A program made the position numbers and the translations under genes. From Sialis fuliginosa (Eukaryota > Arthropoda > Insecta > Megaloptera > Sialidae), in assembly GCA_961205875.1 (NCBI GenBank), contig OY540810.1:14756001-14820000 (forward strand): a stretch of DNA of 64,000 bases, written 5' to 3'. This document shows positions 25,000-37,837 of this stretch, in pieces. How positions within the stretch are numbered: the first letter of the stretch is position 1; each line of letters opens with the position of its first letter. A model generated the notes under the pieces. It ran no database searches. It saw nothing but the letters and a program-made list of their open reading frames with translations, and was not told the origin of the DNA.

Positions 25000-27477
25000 T
25001 ACATTGTTCCTATAATCCCGGCCACCCTGTTCGTTGCAACATGCTATGATTGGCCAATCAGCAATTTCCCATTCCATCTTGTATTTCTGTGCTTCCTAAC
25101 ACACACATACTTTGACACACACACGCATAACACATACTCCAAATAAAAATCAACCACGAAGGAGCTATCTGAAAAGGTTAAGCCAGCAGACAAAAATGTA
25201 TGAAGAAGAAGAATATTAAATTGTAAAAAGAAAAATTACAAAGAAAATATATTTGGCAACAAATACGAATATTCTACCCACAGAATTTGTATTTGTTTTA
25301 ATTTGAATGAGAAGTAATAAAACAAAAATAAAATATCAGTGCTTTCGCAATTTTTATGTTAGATAAGTTTCGGGGTTTATAAATATAAGTATATTCAGTA
25401 ATTGGTCTGATGAAATAATATTTATGAGTTATAATTGGATTTTTTCATTTTTAAATTTTCTAAATTAAAATTACTATAATAAAAGAACTACCAACCTCTC
25501 CCTTTCAGACGGCCTTCACCGAGTTGGCTAATACAAGTTAAAACGGCATAGGTACTAATAGAGTACAATAACGTAAATAATATAGTTAAGCTTTAAACAC
25601 ACAAGAGCTTTAGTCTGAGGACCCGGAGTTAGAGTAAAGGAAGGGTGGGGTGGGGGGGGGGGGGGAATACGACATTCAGGTTAGTATTAGATATTATGCA
25701 GAATAGGAATAAAAAACAAGCTTTTTATAACTGATTATTAAATATTTTATCTGTTATTGTTCGGGCCCGCTAGAGAGCATGGCTTTACAGATCGGTACTT
25801 GAACGTCGGGGCCATAATTGTGATACTAAAACTATGTATTTATATTATTATTAGTATACCTAATAAAAGCGTATACTTTACAGAAACTAAATCATTATAA
25901 CTTATACATACTATAAGTTTATTTTAACCGTGGAATTTTGGCAACAGTTCATAGATTAAAAAGAGAGATAACTATTTCGAGCATCGCGTTTTTATCTCTG
26001 TCCTTACCACGCAAATGTTTCGCAAAAGAAATAACATTACCTATGTGAAATTGTTCAATTTTTGATTGGCATTTTGTCAAAATATTGCCACTATATTTTA
26101 AAAAATCAACTTGCTTTGTTATTTATTTCTTGACGTGCAAGGGGTAGCTTGCATATTTACCCCTATGTCACAGTGACATTAAATACTTAATATACTACTA
26201 ATTATTAGAAATACATTCCCGATTCCAACCAAATAAATGGATACGATACTGTTTTTGTTTCTTTTTCAGATTTATAATTATCGAATACCTAGTCAAAATA
26301 AATTATATATGTATGTAGGTATAGGTATATAAAGAAGTAGCTAACTTGCCCGGTGCACAGAATCTTTATAATGCCTATTATAAATTATTTAGTTTGCATT
26401 GATGTGATATTTTCTACGTATTTAGTTTTTCAGTTTACATAACATTTTACACGAATTTTAATATTTTACAAAAGTAATTTTATTTTATTTTAAAAACTAT
26501 TTCAGCATAAAATAAACATTATAATAAATATTGTTTTCCCTTAAACTTGTCAATGTTCCCACCATTGACGACTGAAAAATGCAATTACACATCATTTTTA
26601 CGCCCAATTTTAAGCTTCATTTATTGAAAAAATATTTTTCAGTAAGTACCTAATATATTTTTTTTAATATTTATATATATAAAAGGGAGCCTTACTTAAT
26701 ACTTCAAAAAGTAGCAAAATCAAAATAAATCTACTTTAATATATTTTATTATTCATTTTGAAGTTTCGTCTTGCTTTTTAAAATGTTTAGTTTTATTTTT
26801 ATTGTATAAACATTTATTATTCTGTTGCCAATTCATTAATTCTACAGATTGGATATTTTCAATAGGTAATATTGATATATATTTCACTAGCATTACATGA
26901 ATTACTAACCAATTGCGAGAGCTTAAAAAACTCTAGTATCAATTTCTAAAAGTTAATCTGTTTCTGTTTCTGTTCCCTATATGAATAACATATTTATGCA
27001 TTTGAATGTATATATGTATCTTTTAAAGTGTTTCCCCTAAATAACTGAATTTTTTTATGAAAAAATGATGTTGGTCCAGACATTTTAGAATTTTGCTTAA
27101 TTTTTTTTTTATATTGGCATCATAAAAAACGTGCAAAAAGTCCATTTTAAATCATGTACCCCTAGTGAATTAGGTATTTAAGGTCTAAGATTATAAAAAT
27201 CAATTTTTTGCGAATATCTCATTTTTTATTAGTTATGCGCATATTTTGGTCACTATAAAAATATTCAAAAGAAAATTATCTACAAAAATGGTTATTTACA
27301 AATTTCACGCACGACCAACTGTTTTCGAAATAGCTTTAAATTTTTGGATCGAGGCGCCACGCCACATTCCACTGTATAGGTACACAGAGTTGACCTTAAA
27401 AACTCTGGCGCCCTGGGTAAGATTAATTTTTCCGCCCTCTCTCCCCCTAAAAATATATTCAAAAACCACCAAAAATG
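25000..27477. other. Gene-free AT-rich stretch
   Basis: I see no gene or clear element. A 14-G run lies at 25652-25665. Two GGCGCC-containing patches just before 27478 (near 27350 and 27410) resemble the sequence that follows the satellite (CTGGCGCCCCG near 28780), hinting that the tandem array sits inside a larger repeat. Confidence 0.4.
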
Positions 27478-28693
27478 TCAATTAACATTGATAAATCAAC
27501 AAATAAGTTGAATAGTTAATATCTCAGCTTGGCGCGATCCTACAGACTCCAACATTGTTTTAATATAGCTGGCTTACACCATTAACTTTAAGACTATCAA
27601 ATGTACTAAGATCGTCGAGACCTCCTTGCCCTATTATTAACAAATTAATATTGATAAATTAACAAATAAGTTGAATAGTTAATATCTCAGCTTGGCGCGA
27701 TCCTACAGACTCCAACTTTGTTTTAATATAGCTGGCTTACATCATTAACTTTAAGACTATCAAATGTACTAAGATCGTCGAGACCTCCTTGCCCTATTAT
27801 TAACAAATTAATATTGATAAATTAACAAATAAGTTAAATAGTTAATATCTCAGCTTGGCGCGATCCTACAGACTCCAACTTTGTTTTAATATAGCTGGCT
27901 TACATCATTAACTTTAAGACTATCAAATGTACTAAGATCGTCGAGACCTCCTTGCCCTATTATTAACATATTAATATTGATAAATTAACAAATAAGTTGA
28001 ATAGTTAATATCTCAGCTTGGCGCGATCCTACAGACTCCAACTTTGTTTTAATATAGCTGGCTTACATCATTAACTTTAAGACTATGAAATGTACTAAGA
28101 TCGTCGAGACCTCCTTGCCCTATTATTATCATATTAATATTGATAAATTAACAAATAAGTTGAATAGTTAATATCTCAGCTTGGCGCGATCCTACAGACT
28201 CCAACTTTGTTTTAATATAGCTGGCTTACATCATTAACTTTAAGACTATCAAATGTACTAAGAACGTCGAGACCTCCTTTCCCTATTATTAACAAATTAA
28301 TATTGATAAATTAACAAATAAGTTAAATAGTTAATATCTCAGCTTGGCGCGATCCTACAGACTCCAACTTTGTTTTAATATAGCTGGCTTACATCATTAA
28401 CTTTAAGACTATCAAATGTACTAAGATCGTCGAGACCTCCTTGCCCTATTATTAACAAATTAATATTGATAAATTAACAAATAAGTTAAATAGTTAATAT
28501 CTCAGCTTGGCGCGATCCTACAGACTCCAACTTTGTTTTAATATAGCTGGCTTACATCATTAACTTTAATACTATCAAATGTACTAAGATCGTCGAGACC
28601 TCCTTGCCCTATTATTAACATATTAATATTGAAAAATTAACAAATAAGTTGAATAGTTAATATCTCAGCTTGGCGCGATCCTACAGACTCCAA
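27478..28693. repeat. 163-bp tandem satellite, about 7.5 copies
   Basis: The landmark AAGTTGAATAGTTAATATCTC (or AAGTTAAATAG) recurs at 27507, 27670, 27833, 27996, 28159, 28322, 28485 and 28648, spaced exactly 163 bp each time. Units differ by only a few substitutions and no indels. Each unit holds CAGCTTGGCGCGATCCTACA and CTAAGATCGTCGAGACCTCC, GC-rich blocks in AT-rich DNA. The last unit breaks off after CAGACTCCAA. It has no coding capacity. Confidence 0.95.
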
Positions 28694-28959
28694 AAAAGTT
28701 TACTCAAAAATTATAGCATATATACTGATTTGAACCAAAAAAATTACTTATGTCCCATTGTGTGCCGCCCTACCTAACCTGGCGCCCCGTTTGCGAAAAT
28801 TAAAAGGTGAAAAAAATTTCGAATTTAAAAAAATCAGTTATTTTCCCCATGGTCTCTCTATATCCCCCCCTCCCACCAAGTCCTGACGACACCCCCGAAA
28901 GAAGCATGACCCTGTGTATATGAGAATTCTCTTATTGTTTCTACATTTTATAAATCTCA

Positions 28960-29318
28960 TGTCCGGTATTATAAATGAGCTAACAAAATGAAGTATCATG
29001 AAGTGTTTGATCAGTTTCGTTAACGCGTGGTAAGTAAACACCGATTAAAGGTGATATTATGATAACTATATTAAACCTATCTGACAATTCCCTTGAAGTA
29101 TCAGTTTCGTGCACGCGTAGTAAGTATGTAAACACCAATTAAAACAGTGATATATTGATAATTATTTCGAACGGTCGGAGTCGCCAACTGTGTTACAATA
29201 AGTTAAAGTATCACTGCTCTAAATTCCAAAACAAATCCATCACAAAATTATATACCCCATTTGAAAGTGCTCGTTAGATAAGAAATTTTGTTAGCTCATT
29301 TATTTATAATACCGGGCA
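28960..29318. mobile_element. PIF/Harbinger-like MITE, diverged copy
   Basis: TGTCCGGTATTATAAATGAGCTAAC and GTTAGCTCATTTATTTATAATACCGGGCA are the ends of the family at 22140 and 41207. The interior contains a duplicated CAGTTTCGT..ACGCGT.GTAAGTA segment. The flanks TCA and TAA do not match, so the duplication has decayed. Confidence 0.75.
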
Positions 29319-29319
29319 T

Positions 29320-32300
29320 AACAGAAGTAATCGGGCATGTCGCAAGGATTTTGTTTCAGAGCAGGCTTTGTTGTTTAAATGTAGGGGGAGAAGGATCGAC
29401 CCCTCCCCTGGCTCCGTGCCTGCAGGTAACCCTTCACATTGCATCAAGGCTGTTATACTGGTGGATGTAATACCTACTAACAAATTCGTAGATAAATTTA
29501 GCATTGCAACTTGCTAGCCAAGTAGGACATTGCTAATATCCCAAATATAGCGTAAGACGCCTTGATCTCGATGCCAGGTATTCTTCTAACCAAAACCAAT
29601 AGTTTTAATATCAAAAATTTTAAAAATGATATTTCGTTATTATAGTAGTTTAATCTGATTTTTCGTCGGAAGTCTCGGGTTCAAAGATTTGTAAATATTT
29701 AATGTTTGTATGGATCTTTAAATCGATATAATTCAAGTCAAATATTTAATTGCGTTATATTTCAAATTCTTTGTTTATTAAATAAGAATTAAAAAATCAC
29801 AAGATAAAATTTTTATTTTACGAGATTAGACAGGATGGCTTCACTTTTCACGAGATATATTCATATTTACGTTAAATAATAAATGAATTATTAGAATGAC
29901 ACCATTGGGCAGACACTATAATTATTATCGAGGTAACGATTATTGAGACAAATATACCGGAGGGGGGTAGGGATTATATTAGATATATTATTATACATAA
30001 AAAATAAAAAGTACATGTAACTACAAAAAATAATTTACCCCCCCCCCCCCCCGCCCTCGATTTTTTTTGGGAGCGACACTGAAATATACATACAATAAGT
30101 TATAACAAATCTTAGAGTTGCGAAGCTATTTGGTATTATTAACCGAATGTGAATCATTGACTAAACAATTATGTTAAAAAAATACATAACATTTGGTTCA
30201 TTTGAAAATATATTGGATTGATTCATATTTGCTCGAATTTACTAAATATTTTTAACAAGTCGACTTAACCAAATTTTGGGTTGCCTGTATTTTTGGTTCA
30301 AATTATTTTTTTCGGTGCATAATTACACTTTGAAAATTTTAACTAATAATTGTAGTGCAAAAAAAATATGTCTCATATAATCTATTTTATAAAAAAATAG
30401 TTTTAACCCTTGGTACCTCAACAGTAGCATAAAAAATATAAGCTAATTTTCATAGGTTTTGTACATGTAGCCTACCTTCAATATTTCGCCCCATGTCACA
30501 GATGAAGGATTGTAATTATGGCCTCATTCAGGCGGGAAAAATCTTATAGAACTGGAAAAATTTACCCCTTATCTCGCATAGCAGCCGAAATATTTACGAT
30601 TTTTTATAGTGAAGAAAAATCGAAAAACACCAATAGTTTGCTTATATAGTTCCTAAGAAAATAAAACGAGTTTTAACCCTCCAAACAAAATACAGTAAAA
30701 TAAAAAATAGTATATACTCGTAAAAGCTAATTTCCATAGAATTTTGTACGTAAATTAAATACAATATTTTCTATAATAAATAAAAAATGAGAATAGATGT
30801 AGTCTATAACTGGGGTACAGTTGATATTGTGCTCTTTTTTATTTATATATTTAAATAAACCAACAATAAATAGAAGAAATTGCACAATAAAATGTCAATT
30901 AACTCCGTTTTCCCTTTTTGAATACAAAACCGCTATATAAATACGCGTGCCATGTTTAAAGACATATAATAAGCTACGACGAAAATTCTAATATAATTGT
31001 GATATTTTAAAAATAAACTAGCATCTAGAAACACGGAGGACAATGTGTTGACTAAAATAACACCGGATCCAAGGTCAACAGAATCCCAACTAGTGAAATT
31101 GATAGAAAAGCATTTTCATAAAAAAATTACTATATTTATAATTTGGAGCTATTGAACATTAAATATTAAGTAAAACATCTGTGACAGCCCTGACTGCGTG
31201 TGTCCTAAAGTTAGGCCTGTTGTGCCTTACCGGGGTTAGCTTGAAATGTTTTTATATCCGGCCCGCGGTTATGTTTGACCTAATCTCCATTCTAGTGCAT
31301 TTCTTCTCTACACCAACTTGGCAGATGCTATGCTATTGTTAAAACAATGGAATTATTTAAAAATCGACTTAATTACGTAAGTGCAAGCTTTAAGGGGCGG
31401 TTCAAGTTTATTGTTTTTAAAATATAATATTGTCGAAATTAGTTTTTTTTTTAATACTATTAACTATTATTATTTTTCATGTATCTGAGTTACTAGGAAT
31501 TCCGATTTTGACGTAGAACTACATATTCCCCGGCGAAGTATTTGTTAGCACGAATGCAACGAAATGTCAGTTTGAAAGCTTATATCTCTAGTATCTACTA
31601 TTAATCGTAAAGCAATAAATAAAATGCCAATAGAGAGCTTATAATTTATTTAGTCCCATTTATAATATCTATAACTAGTTTTAACTTTCCATTCCTCAAC
31701 CCGCAAATACAGTAGCATACCAAAGTTAAGATAATTTTCATAGGATTTTGTACATATATAGCGGATCTAATTGTTATTAATATTACACATTTTCCATAAT
31801 AAAAACGTGACAATAGACATGGTTTCACGCAATGACAGACTAGGCACGTGCTTTTGGCCCGTTATAATGGACATTTTTTTAGTTTGCATTTATTTTGGAT
31901 TACGGAGTCCGCAATGGAAACCTTGCCTAGGGCCTTATTTTTCCTTAGTCCACCCCTGGTTCTACGTTATTAGTTGCGGCACAGTTACTTCTTTGCATCT
32001 ATTATGTTTTTATTAGTTTGTAGCAGCCAGTAAGAATTTTCAAATCAAATTGTGATGTACAAAAAAGTTTAGTTAATAATGTAAACAAAATTTATTTCAG
32101 AGCCTAAAGTTGATTCTAGTGATTTTCTCAGGTCTCGTTAATGTTTCCAGCCTTGATTGCCCAAAGTTATTTCCACTTCCTCCAAGTCTTCCATGTAGAA
32201 TTGGTTAATAATGCTTTCAGAATAAAATAACTTATATGCGTCTGAATGTTTATAAGACAAAATATTTTTATGTACATATAAATCATTATTTTGACATATA
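29320..32300. other. Gene-free stretch with low-copy repeat pieces
   Basis: I see no gene. A motif AGCTAATTTTCATAG.TTTTGTAC recurs near 30440, 30730 and 31735, indicating a dispersed repeat. GC-rich scraps near 29390 and 31200-31270 look like ends of old hAT elements. A 15-C run lies at 30038-30052. Confidence 0.4.
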
Positions 32301-32304
32301 CAAA

Positions 32305-32400
32305 CAGTGGCGTAACTAGAGGGTGGTAGGACTGGCAAAAAGCCAGGGCCCTCCAGCTTCAGGGGCAGCTAACAATAATTTTAAGTAGATATGAGGCTCA
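32305..32400. mobile_element. Solo hAT-like end (CAGTGGCGTAACTAGAGGG)
   Basis: CAGTGGCGTAACTAGAGGGTGG is the same terminal sequence type as at 20756 and 40751. No matching right end is found nearby. The right boundary given is nominal. Confidence 0.45.
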
Positions 32401-32940
32401 CCACTTGGCAAAAGTTTTTATTCGTTTGAAATCCACTAAAATCAGTTTTGTTTTCATTTAGCTGCTTCCTCGCAATATCGAAGATACGAGAAGCTTTTAT
32501 GATCTTTTTAAAATGAGCTAAAAAAATAGTTCTCCAATTTCAAAATTTTAAATTGATTTTTCTGTTTCATGTAAAGACAAACTTTTTTCATTCCGTGTCT
32601 GTTTTTCAAAGATTTATCTCAATGTGCTTTAAAAAATCGTCATTTGTTTTTTTAAATTGATATTTACTTTGACATATTAAATGTCGTTTTGCATAAATTT
32701 TTTTTGAAACTGTAAAAAAATAAAAATACACGAAAAAATAATCAGGTGCGTTTTAAGAAAAATTTCGAACTAACATTTTTTTAGTAAAATTGTATAAAAA
32801 TTAAATGGTTAAACAATGCTAGACAATTTATCTGAACACTAGTTTTTATTTAAATTGTTCAATAAAACCTTTGGCGAATTTAGCACGAGTAAGCACTGTG
32901 CATTTACTTGGCAGATGTTTCTTTTTTAATTCCGTCTCAG

Positions 32941-32988
32941 GCTGAGGAAGGAGACGAGATCGAGACCGTCGTACAAATTAAAAGTTTG
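32941..32988 (+). CDS. Possible 48-nt exon of unknown gene
   Basis: A pyrimidine-rich tract ending CCGTCTCAG precedes, and GTAAGAG follows, a GC-richer 48-nt segment reading AEEGDEIETVVQIKSL in one frame (16 codons, phase 0). Base composition and splice sites look exon-like, unlike the flanks. It lies inside the loop of a foldback element, so it may be a captured or relict exon. I do not recognise the peptide and see no partner exons nearby. Confidence 0.25.
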
Positions 32989-33778
32989 GTAAGAGATAAT
33001 ACAAAAATGTTGAAGCAAAAATTACTACAATCATTTAGCACCAAACAAAGTTTGTTTTACATATTTATTCTTTATGTATACAGTGCGTTCACGATGAAAG
33101 GAACAAATTCGTTTAAAATTCAGGTAATGATTTTATGGAAAAACGCTCGGACCCGTCGATTAGTATTTTTAGTTGCGGATTTTTTGACAAAAGAAAATTG
33201 TATACATGGTGTCTCAGGAAAAAACATAATATGTTTCATTGATTTTTTTAAATGGAACACCCTATATATTATAACATTTTTGAATTGTGCAATAAATTCT
33301 GAACACTTTTTGTACAGCATATTATATCTCTAAAATCAGTGGTTTTCGGAATAATGACGTTTGAAAATTGACATTTTGAAATACACAAAAGTCAAATAAA
33401 ATGTTTAAATTGAATAAATAAACTTTGAACATTTTTTAAAAGCCAACAAAAACATCCTGGTATTGCAAAAAAAAAGAAAAAAAAAGCAAAAACAGGAAAA
33501 AAAAAGTTCAATGTTTTTTCTTTTTGCCATACCAGGATGTTTTTGTTGGCTTTTAAAAAAACATCTGCCAAGTAAATGCACAGTGCTTCCTCGTGCTAAA
33601 TTCACTAAAACCGATTGTGTTCAGATAAATTGCCTGACATTGGTTAACCATTTAATTTTTATACAAATTTTACTAAAAAATCTTAGTTCGAATTTTTTCT
33701 TAAAACGCACCTGAATATTTTTTTATATATTTTTAATTTTTTGACAATTTCAATCTAAATCTAAATTTATGCAAATGT

Positions 33779-33852
33779 CAAAATGACATTTAAAACGTCA
33801 AAGTGACATTTAAAACGCCAAAGTGACATTTAAAACGTCAAAATGACACTTA
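33779..33852. repeat. 20-bp tandem repeat, about 3.7 copies
   Basis: The unit CAAAGTGACATTTAAAACGT repeats with one- or two-base changes. It lies in the right arm of the foldback element 32461-34373. The left arm has a single related TTTGACATATTAAATGTC segment, so the repeat expanded on one side only. Confidence 0.85.
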
Positions 33853-34195
33853 ATATATCCAATCAAATATCAATTTAGAAAAACAAAACACGAATTTTTA
33901 AAATAAATTGAGATATATCTTTGTAAGGGAATATTTTACAACAAACGTAGTAGACCCATATTATAGGAAATTTAATTCTCTACAAAAAATATTCTATAAA
34001 ATTTTCTCGTAACATGTGTCGTTCTTGAGATATCTTGAAAAAATAAATATTTTGGGGTGTCACCCCTCCCCCTTACACACGATTTTGATGATTTTGAAAT
34101 GGGACCGTCCTCAAACCAAACCCAACCATCCGACCAAGTTTCAATAATATCGGTTCAGTGGTTCATGAGTTATGCGTGTGACAAGGATTCAGGGG

Positions 34196-34245
34196 ACAGA
34201 CGGACGGACGGACGGACGGACGGACGGACAGACAGACAGACACGG
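34196..34245 (+). repeat. GGAC/GACA microsatellite
   Basis: About eight GGAC units followed by about four AGAC units. GGACGGACAGACAGA runs like this often mark the ends of dispersed insect repeats. Confidence 0.85.
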
Positions 34246-34524
34246 AACGAAAAGTGTTTGTCTTGACGTGAAACGGATAAATAAATTTAAAATTTTGAAA
34301 TTGGAGAACTTTTTTTTATCTCAATCTGAAACGATCACATAGCTTCTCGTATCTTCGATATTGCGAGGAAGCAAAATGTTCAAGGTGTATTTTTTCAATT
34401 TAGACATTTTATTTGACTAATAATAAATAAACAAAACAAGTTTGAAATATCTTTCTATATTTTTATTATATTTTACTTTAGTTAATCATTTAAAAATGAA
34501 TATCAAATAGTTAATTTTTACTAG

Positions 34525-35610
34525 GGTAGGATGGGGGAATGGCGGACTTCAATAGGCTAGTTTGTTTTTCGTGACGAACCAATGAAAATTGTATAGTCAA
34601 TATGGGGTTATGCATGTCATTCGAAGTGGGTAATACTAGTCACCGACCGGTATGAAAATATAGGGTCATTTTTACCTTTAGTCTTTATTTTTTGGTTAGA
34701 TGCTACGTGTCACGTAACAAATCTAAACCAACCATTATTATTAAAAACGTGATTTTATTTTTAGTCCTCAGTACGTCGACCCTTTTGTTAATTTATTACC
34801 ATACTTCTGAAACTTTGTGAGTGGATTATTTTTGATGAGTCTTCCAGCTTTTTTATTTGTGAAAATTCTTAAATATGGGGAATTTTCGAACGTGCAGCCG
34901 TGGAATATTCCGGGCGCCGAACTGGAAAACGGCCCAAGATATTTGTCAGACATACGGACAATGGAATGTTTTCAAAAATGTATAAAAATATGCCAAACGG
35001 CAAAAAGCTTGGCAATAGAGCTGGGCGCGTGACCCGACAACTCACAACCCTTTTATTGTTCCTAAACGGTGAGAGATATTAAAAAAAATGTAATAACAAA
35101 AATTATTCCACTCATTAAATCTATCATTTGGCACCCCCAACAAATCAATTGTTTGAACAATGAAAAAAATTGATAAACAAAAATTATTTATAATTTTAAT
35201 TGATATCTTAAATACATAGTTACATAGATTTTCAAATAATAAATTAACACTTTATAGGCGTCCTAAAAGTCACTACCAGCTTGTTAAAATAGAATTTAAT
35301 TTTAAATATTGAAATTTGTTAATAATTTTTTAAAATTGTATAAACAATTAATTTGTTGGGGGTGCTAAATGATAGATTTAAGTGATTGTAGTAATTTTTG
35401 CTTCAATATTTTTGTATTATCTCTTACCATTTAGGAATAATAAAATAATTACACTGTTCGCGAGTCGTGAGTCACGCGCCCAGCTCTACTTGGCAATTTA
35501 TACCACACAGTTATAAAATGAACTTTATATGCTATGGATAAGTTCACCTACTTTTACAATAAGTCTTTTATTTAAGGTGTTATTTTGATTACCGCTTAAG
35601 TGATTATTAA
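34525..35610 (+). pseudogene. pogo/Tigger-like fragment, copy 2, interrupted by a hAT-like insertion
   Basis: It begins TAGGGTAGGATGGGGGAATGGCGG and matches the reverse complement of 19008-19580 through landmarks such as ATAGGGTCATTTTTACCTTTAG, AAACGGCAAAAAGCTTGG and GGTGTTATTTTGATTACCGCTTAAG. The inserted element 35016-35488 splits it. The far terminal repeat is missing. No intact coding frame remains. Confidence 0.6.
35016..35488. mobile_element. hAT-like element with TAGAGCTGGGCGCG ends, copy 1
   Basis: TAGAGCTGGGCGCGTGACCCG and GAGTCACGCGCCCAGCTCTA are inverted ends. CTTGGCAA is duplicated exactly at 35008-35015 and 35489-35496. The paralogous repeat at 19008-19580 shows this 8-mer once, uninterrupted, which confirms the insertion. 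Length is 473 bp. The interior also folds (ACTCATTAAATCTATCATTTGGCACC / GGTGCTAAATGATAGATTTAAGTGA). It is non-coding. Confidence 0.92.
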
Positions 35611-35929
35611 AATCCTTTAAAATGGAGACTTTCGACAAGACTTATAAATAAAGTTTATATTATCTCCGTTTCATTTCGGCAAAATTTCAGATAGTTTCGT
35701 ACCGGACAAGTCTCGTCCGAATTAACGACACTCTTGTTATAAAGAAAATAAGGCGCGCGGTGTGCAGCCCTAACGAGGTACGATAATATTGCTACAAAAT
35801 TGAATATTATCTTGCAAGTACTTTGAATATTAATTAGGTGATTTTTTTTTAAATATTTTTTTGTAACAGTGATATATAATCGAATTAATTAAAATCGAAG
35901 ATATTATCCTTGATATGAGTGTAAAGCAG

Positions 35930-36145
35930 AGCTAACAAAAGGTTAATGACAAGGAACTGACGCAGATGACGGCGGCCTTGCAGGTCTGCGGTCCTGGTTT
36001 AATGACAGGTGAGTTGGGGAGACTGCGACGACGCGCTATTTGCAGCCGGATGCTATTTCTGCTCGCTCGTGGCCATAATAGCGCACACTGGCGGCTACGC
36101 GGACAAGCTGGGACACTCGACCGTTTCGCATACAATTTATAGAAT
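35930..36145 (-). promoter_or_regulatory. GC-rich island with TATA-like site, candidate promoter
   Basis: About 200 bp are GC- and CpG-rich within AT-rich DNA. At the right edge, on the minus strand, TATAAAT (36141-36135) lies about 25 bp before TCGAGTG, a spacing that suits a TATA promoter. On the plus strand a GACAG|GTGAGT donor lies at 36006-36016. No coding frame is convincing on either strand. It may be a first exon or promoter of an unseen transcript, or a repeat. Confidence 0.3.
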
Positions 36146-37837
36146 TAGCAATCTTTTACTGCTCAATATTACTAATAAATAACTATCTGCAATTTAAATA
36201 TTGTCAAGTGTCTTAAATGTAATTAGTGAGCGTTCGTTAATTACGTAAGATGGGGTCCAAAGCGTTACTTACCTACGCAAGTCTGTTCTTTATAATTAAT
36301 TATTTTCAAATACGCTTTAATTAAAACCAGTTTAGAGTGTTGAAATTTTTTCACGCATCTGAGTTGCTAGGAATTTCGATGTTTTCTGAGGCTGCAAGAG
36401 TTATATCGGTCTCGAAACCGATCGAGAAGAGAGTACATTCAATTTGGACGAGACGAGACCGTCTGAAATTTTGACGAGAATAAACTGAGAAGATATTAAC
36501 TTTATTTATAAGTCTCGTCGTGAGTCTCGATTTAAAAATAATACCAATAATTTTTAAAAATTTAAAAGTTTTATAGAACGATATGTAGGTACATTTCAAA
36601 ATTTCATTTTGTTTAGTACATAGAAATAAATTATAAAATTATAACTTATAATAAATCTCTAGCCTCTTCAGTTTTCACGAGACCAGGCTGTCATTTGTAA
36701 AATTCGAGAATGAGACGAGACTTAAGTTCTAAAAACTGACACGAAACTAAAGTAAAAATATTTTATATAGGTACTTTAAGTAAAACCATACGTAAAGAAG
36801 CGAGAGTAAGGGTCACCAAAATGTTACGAACCTGTACAAGGGGCGAAAATTAAAAAAAATATATAGCTACTGTACAAAACATCTGAAAAACATTTTATTA
36901 TAATATTTGATCAGTAATATATTGTTTTTCATGACTATTTAACCTGAAAGGTAATTTAAATGACTAAAAATTATTTTTATACACATATGCTAGAGTGGTC
37001 GTACACGTCCGGTTATCAACTAAGGCACCTGCGGCAAATAAGGCCCATGTTAAAAAAAAAAAAACTTTTACAATAGTTGGATCGGTTTTAGTTTGTATGT
37101 ATACATAGAAGATATACAAAGCTAACTACACGCCAAATAGTCTCTCACCGCGCTAAATTTTCGGTACCTCTGAGTTTGTTGCGAGAGATGGTGACAAATG
37201 CTCAATTTTATAAAAACAACCAACAAATAATTAATTTTTGTTAAATTTTTTTATGTATTTTCTGTTTCTTATTTATTTAGGTAATAGTTCGATCCTTAGA
37301 TTAGGAAAGACTATGGATACAAAACAACCAATGCTAGTCCGTATATGAAAGTGTTACCAAAATTTGTCGGCGGCCATCTTTTTTTAATTGTCAAAATCGC
37401 ATATTATCCCAGAGGTGTCAGTTGAAAATTTATAATATGCAAATATGCTTTAAATTACAATTGAATTTAGTATGTATGAGAGATGTAGTTCCAAATGGAC
37501 ATTTCTCTGTTAATCAATTATCACTGAAATACTTTTAAACTCAATATAAAACATTTATTATTAATTAATTTTATAATTCAAAACAATTGATATTTATTTT
37601 AAAATCTGAATGATACGTCAATGATCCATGGAGCGATTTTTCGTGGTGCGATATGGTAACAACGCTAGGTAATGTGTTATTTGTCCTTTATCTTTCCTTG
37701 TCTAAGATTCGATCCTTAATGTTTATGGTGCAAGTTGATTGTATTTATGTTTTTACTTTATAAAATAAAATAAAAATTACTGTAGTACCTTAAAGATTGG
37801 GCTTTTTATTATTTATTACAATTTACATTTTTATTAG

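Larger units (their letters stand above)
32461..34373. mobile_element. 1.9-kb foldback element
   Basis: CTGCTTCCTCGCAATATCGA, AGATACGAGAAGCTT on the left is mirrored at 34333-34373. A second pair of arms follows inward: GGTGCGTTTTAAGAAAAATTTCGAACTAA...GCACTGTGCATTTACTTGGCAGATGT (32745-32920) against 33567-33712. The loop contains another hairpin at 33424-33567 (AAAAGCCAACAAAAACATCCTGG and its complement), a possible 48-nt exon (32941-32988), a 20-bp tandem repeat (33779-33852) and a GGAC microsatellite (34196-34230). No transposase is recognised. Confidence 0.75.

Noticed and set aside
27478..28693. Regularly spaced repeats resembling a CRISPR array
   Set aside because: The whole 163-bp unit repeats, with no unique spacers, in a eukaryotic genome. 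It is a satellite.
32908..33333. A 141-codon plus-strand open frame starting MADVSFLIPSQAEEG
   Set aside because: Only the 48 nt at 32941-32988 look coding; upstream is a pyrimidine-rich acceptor region and downstream is AT-rich repeat sequence.
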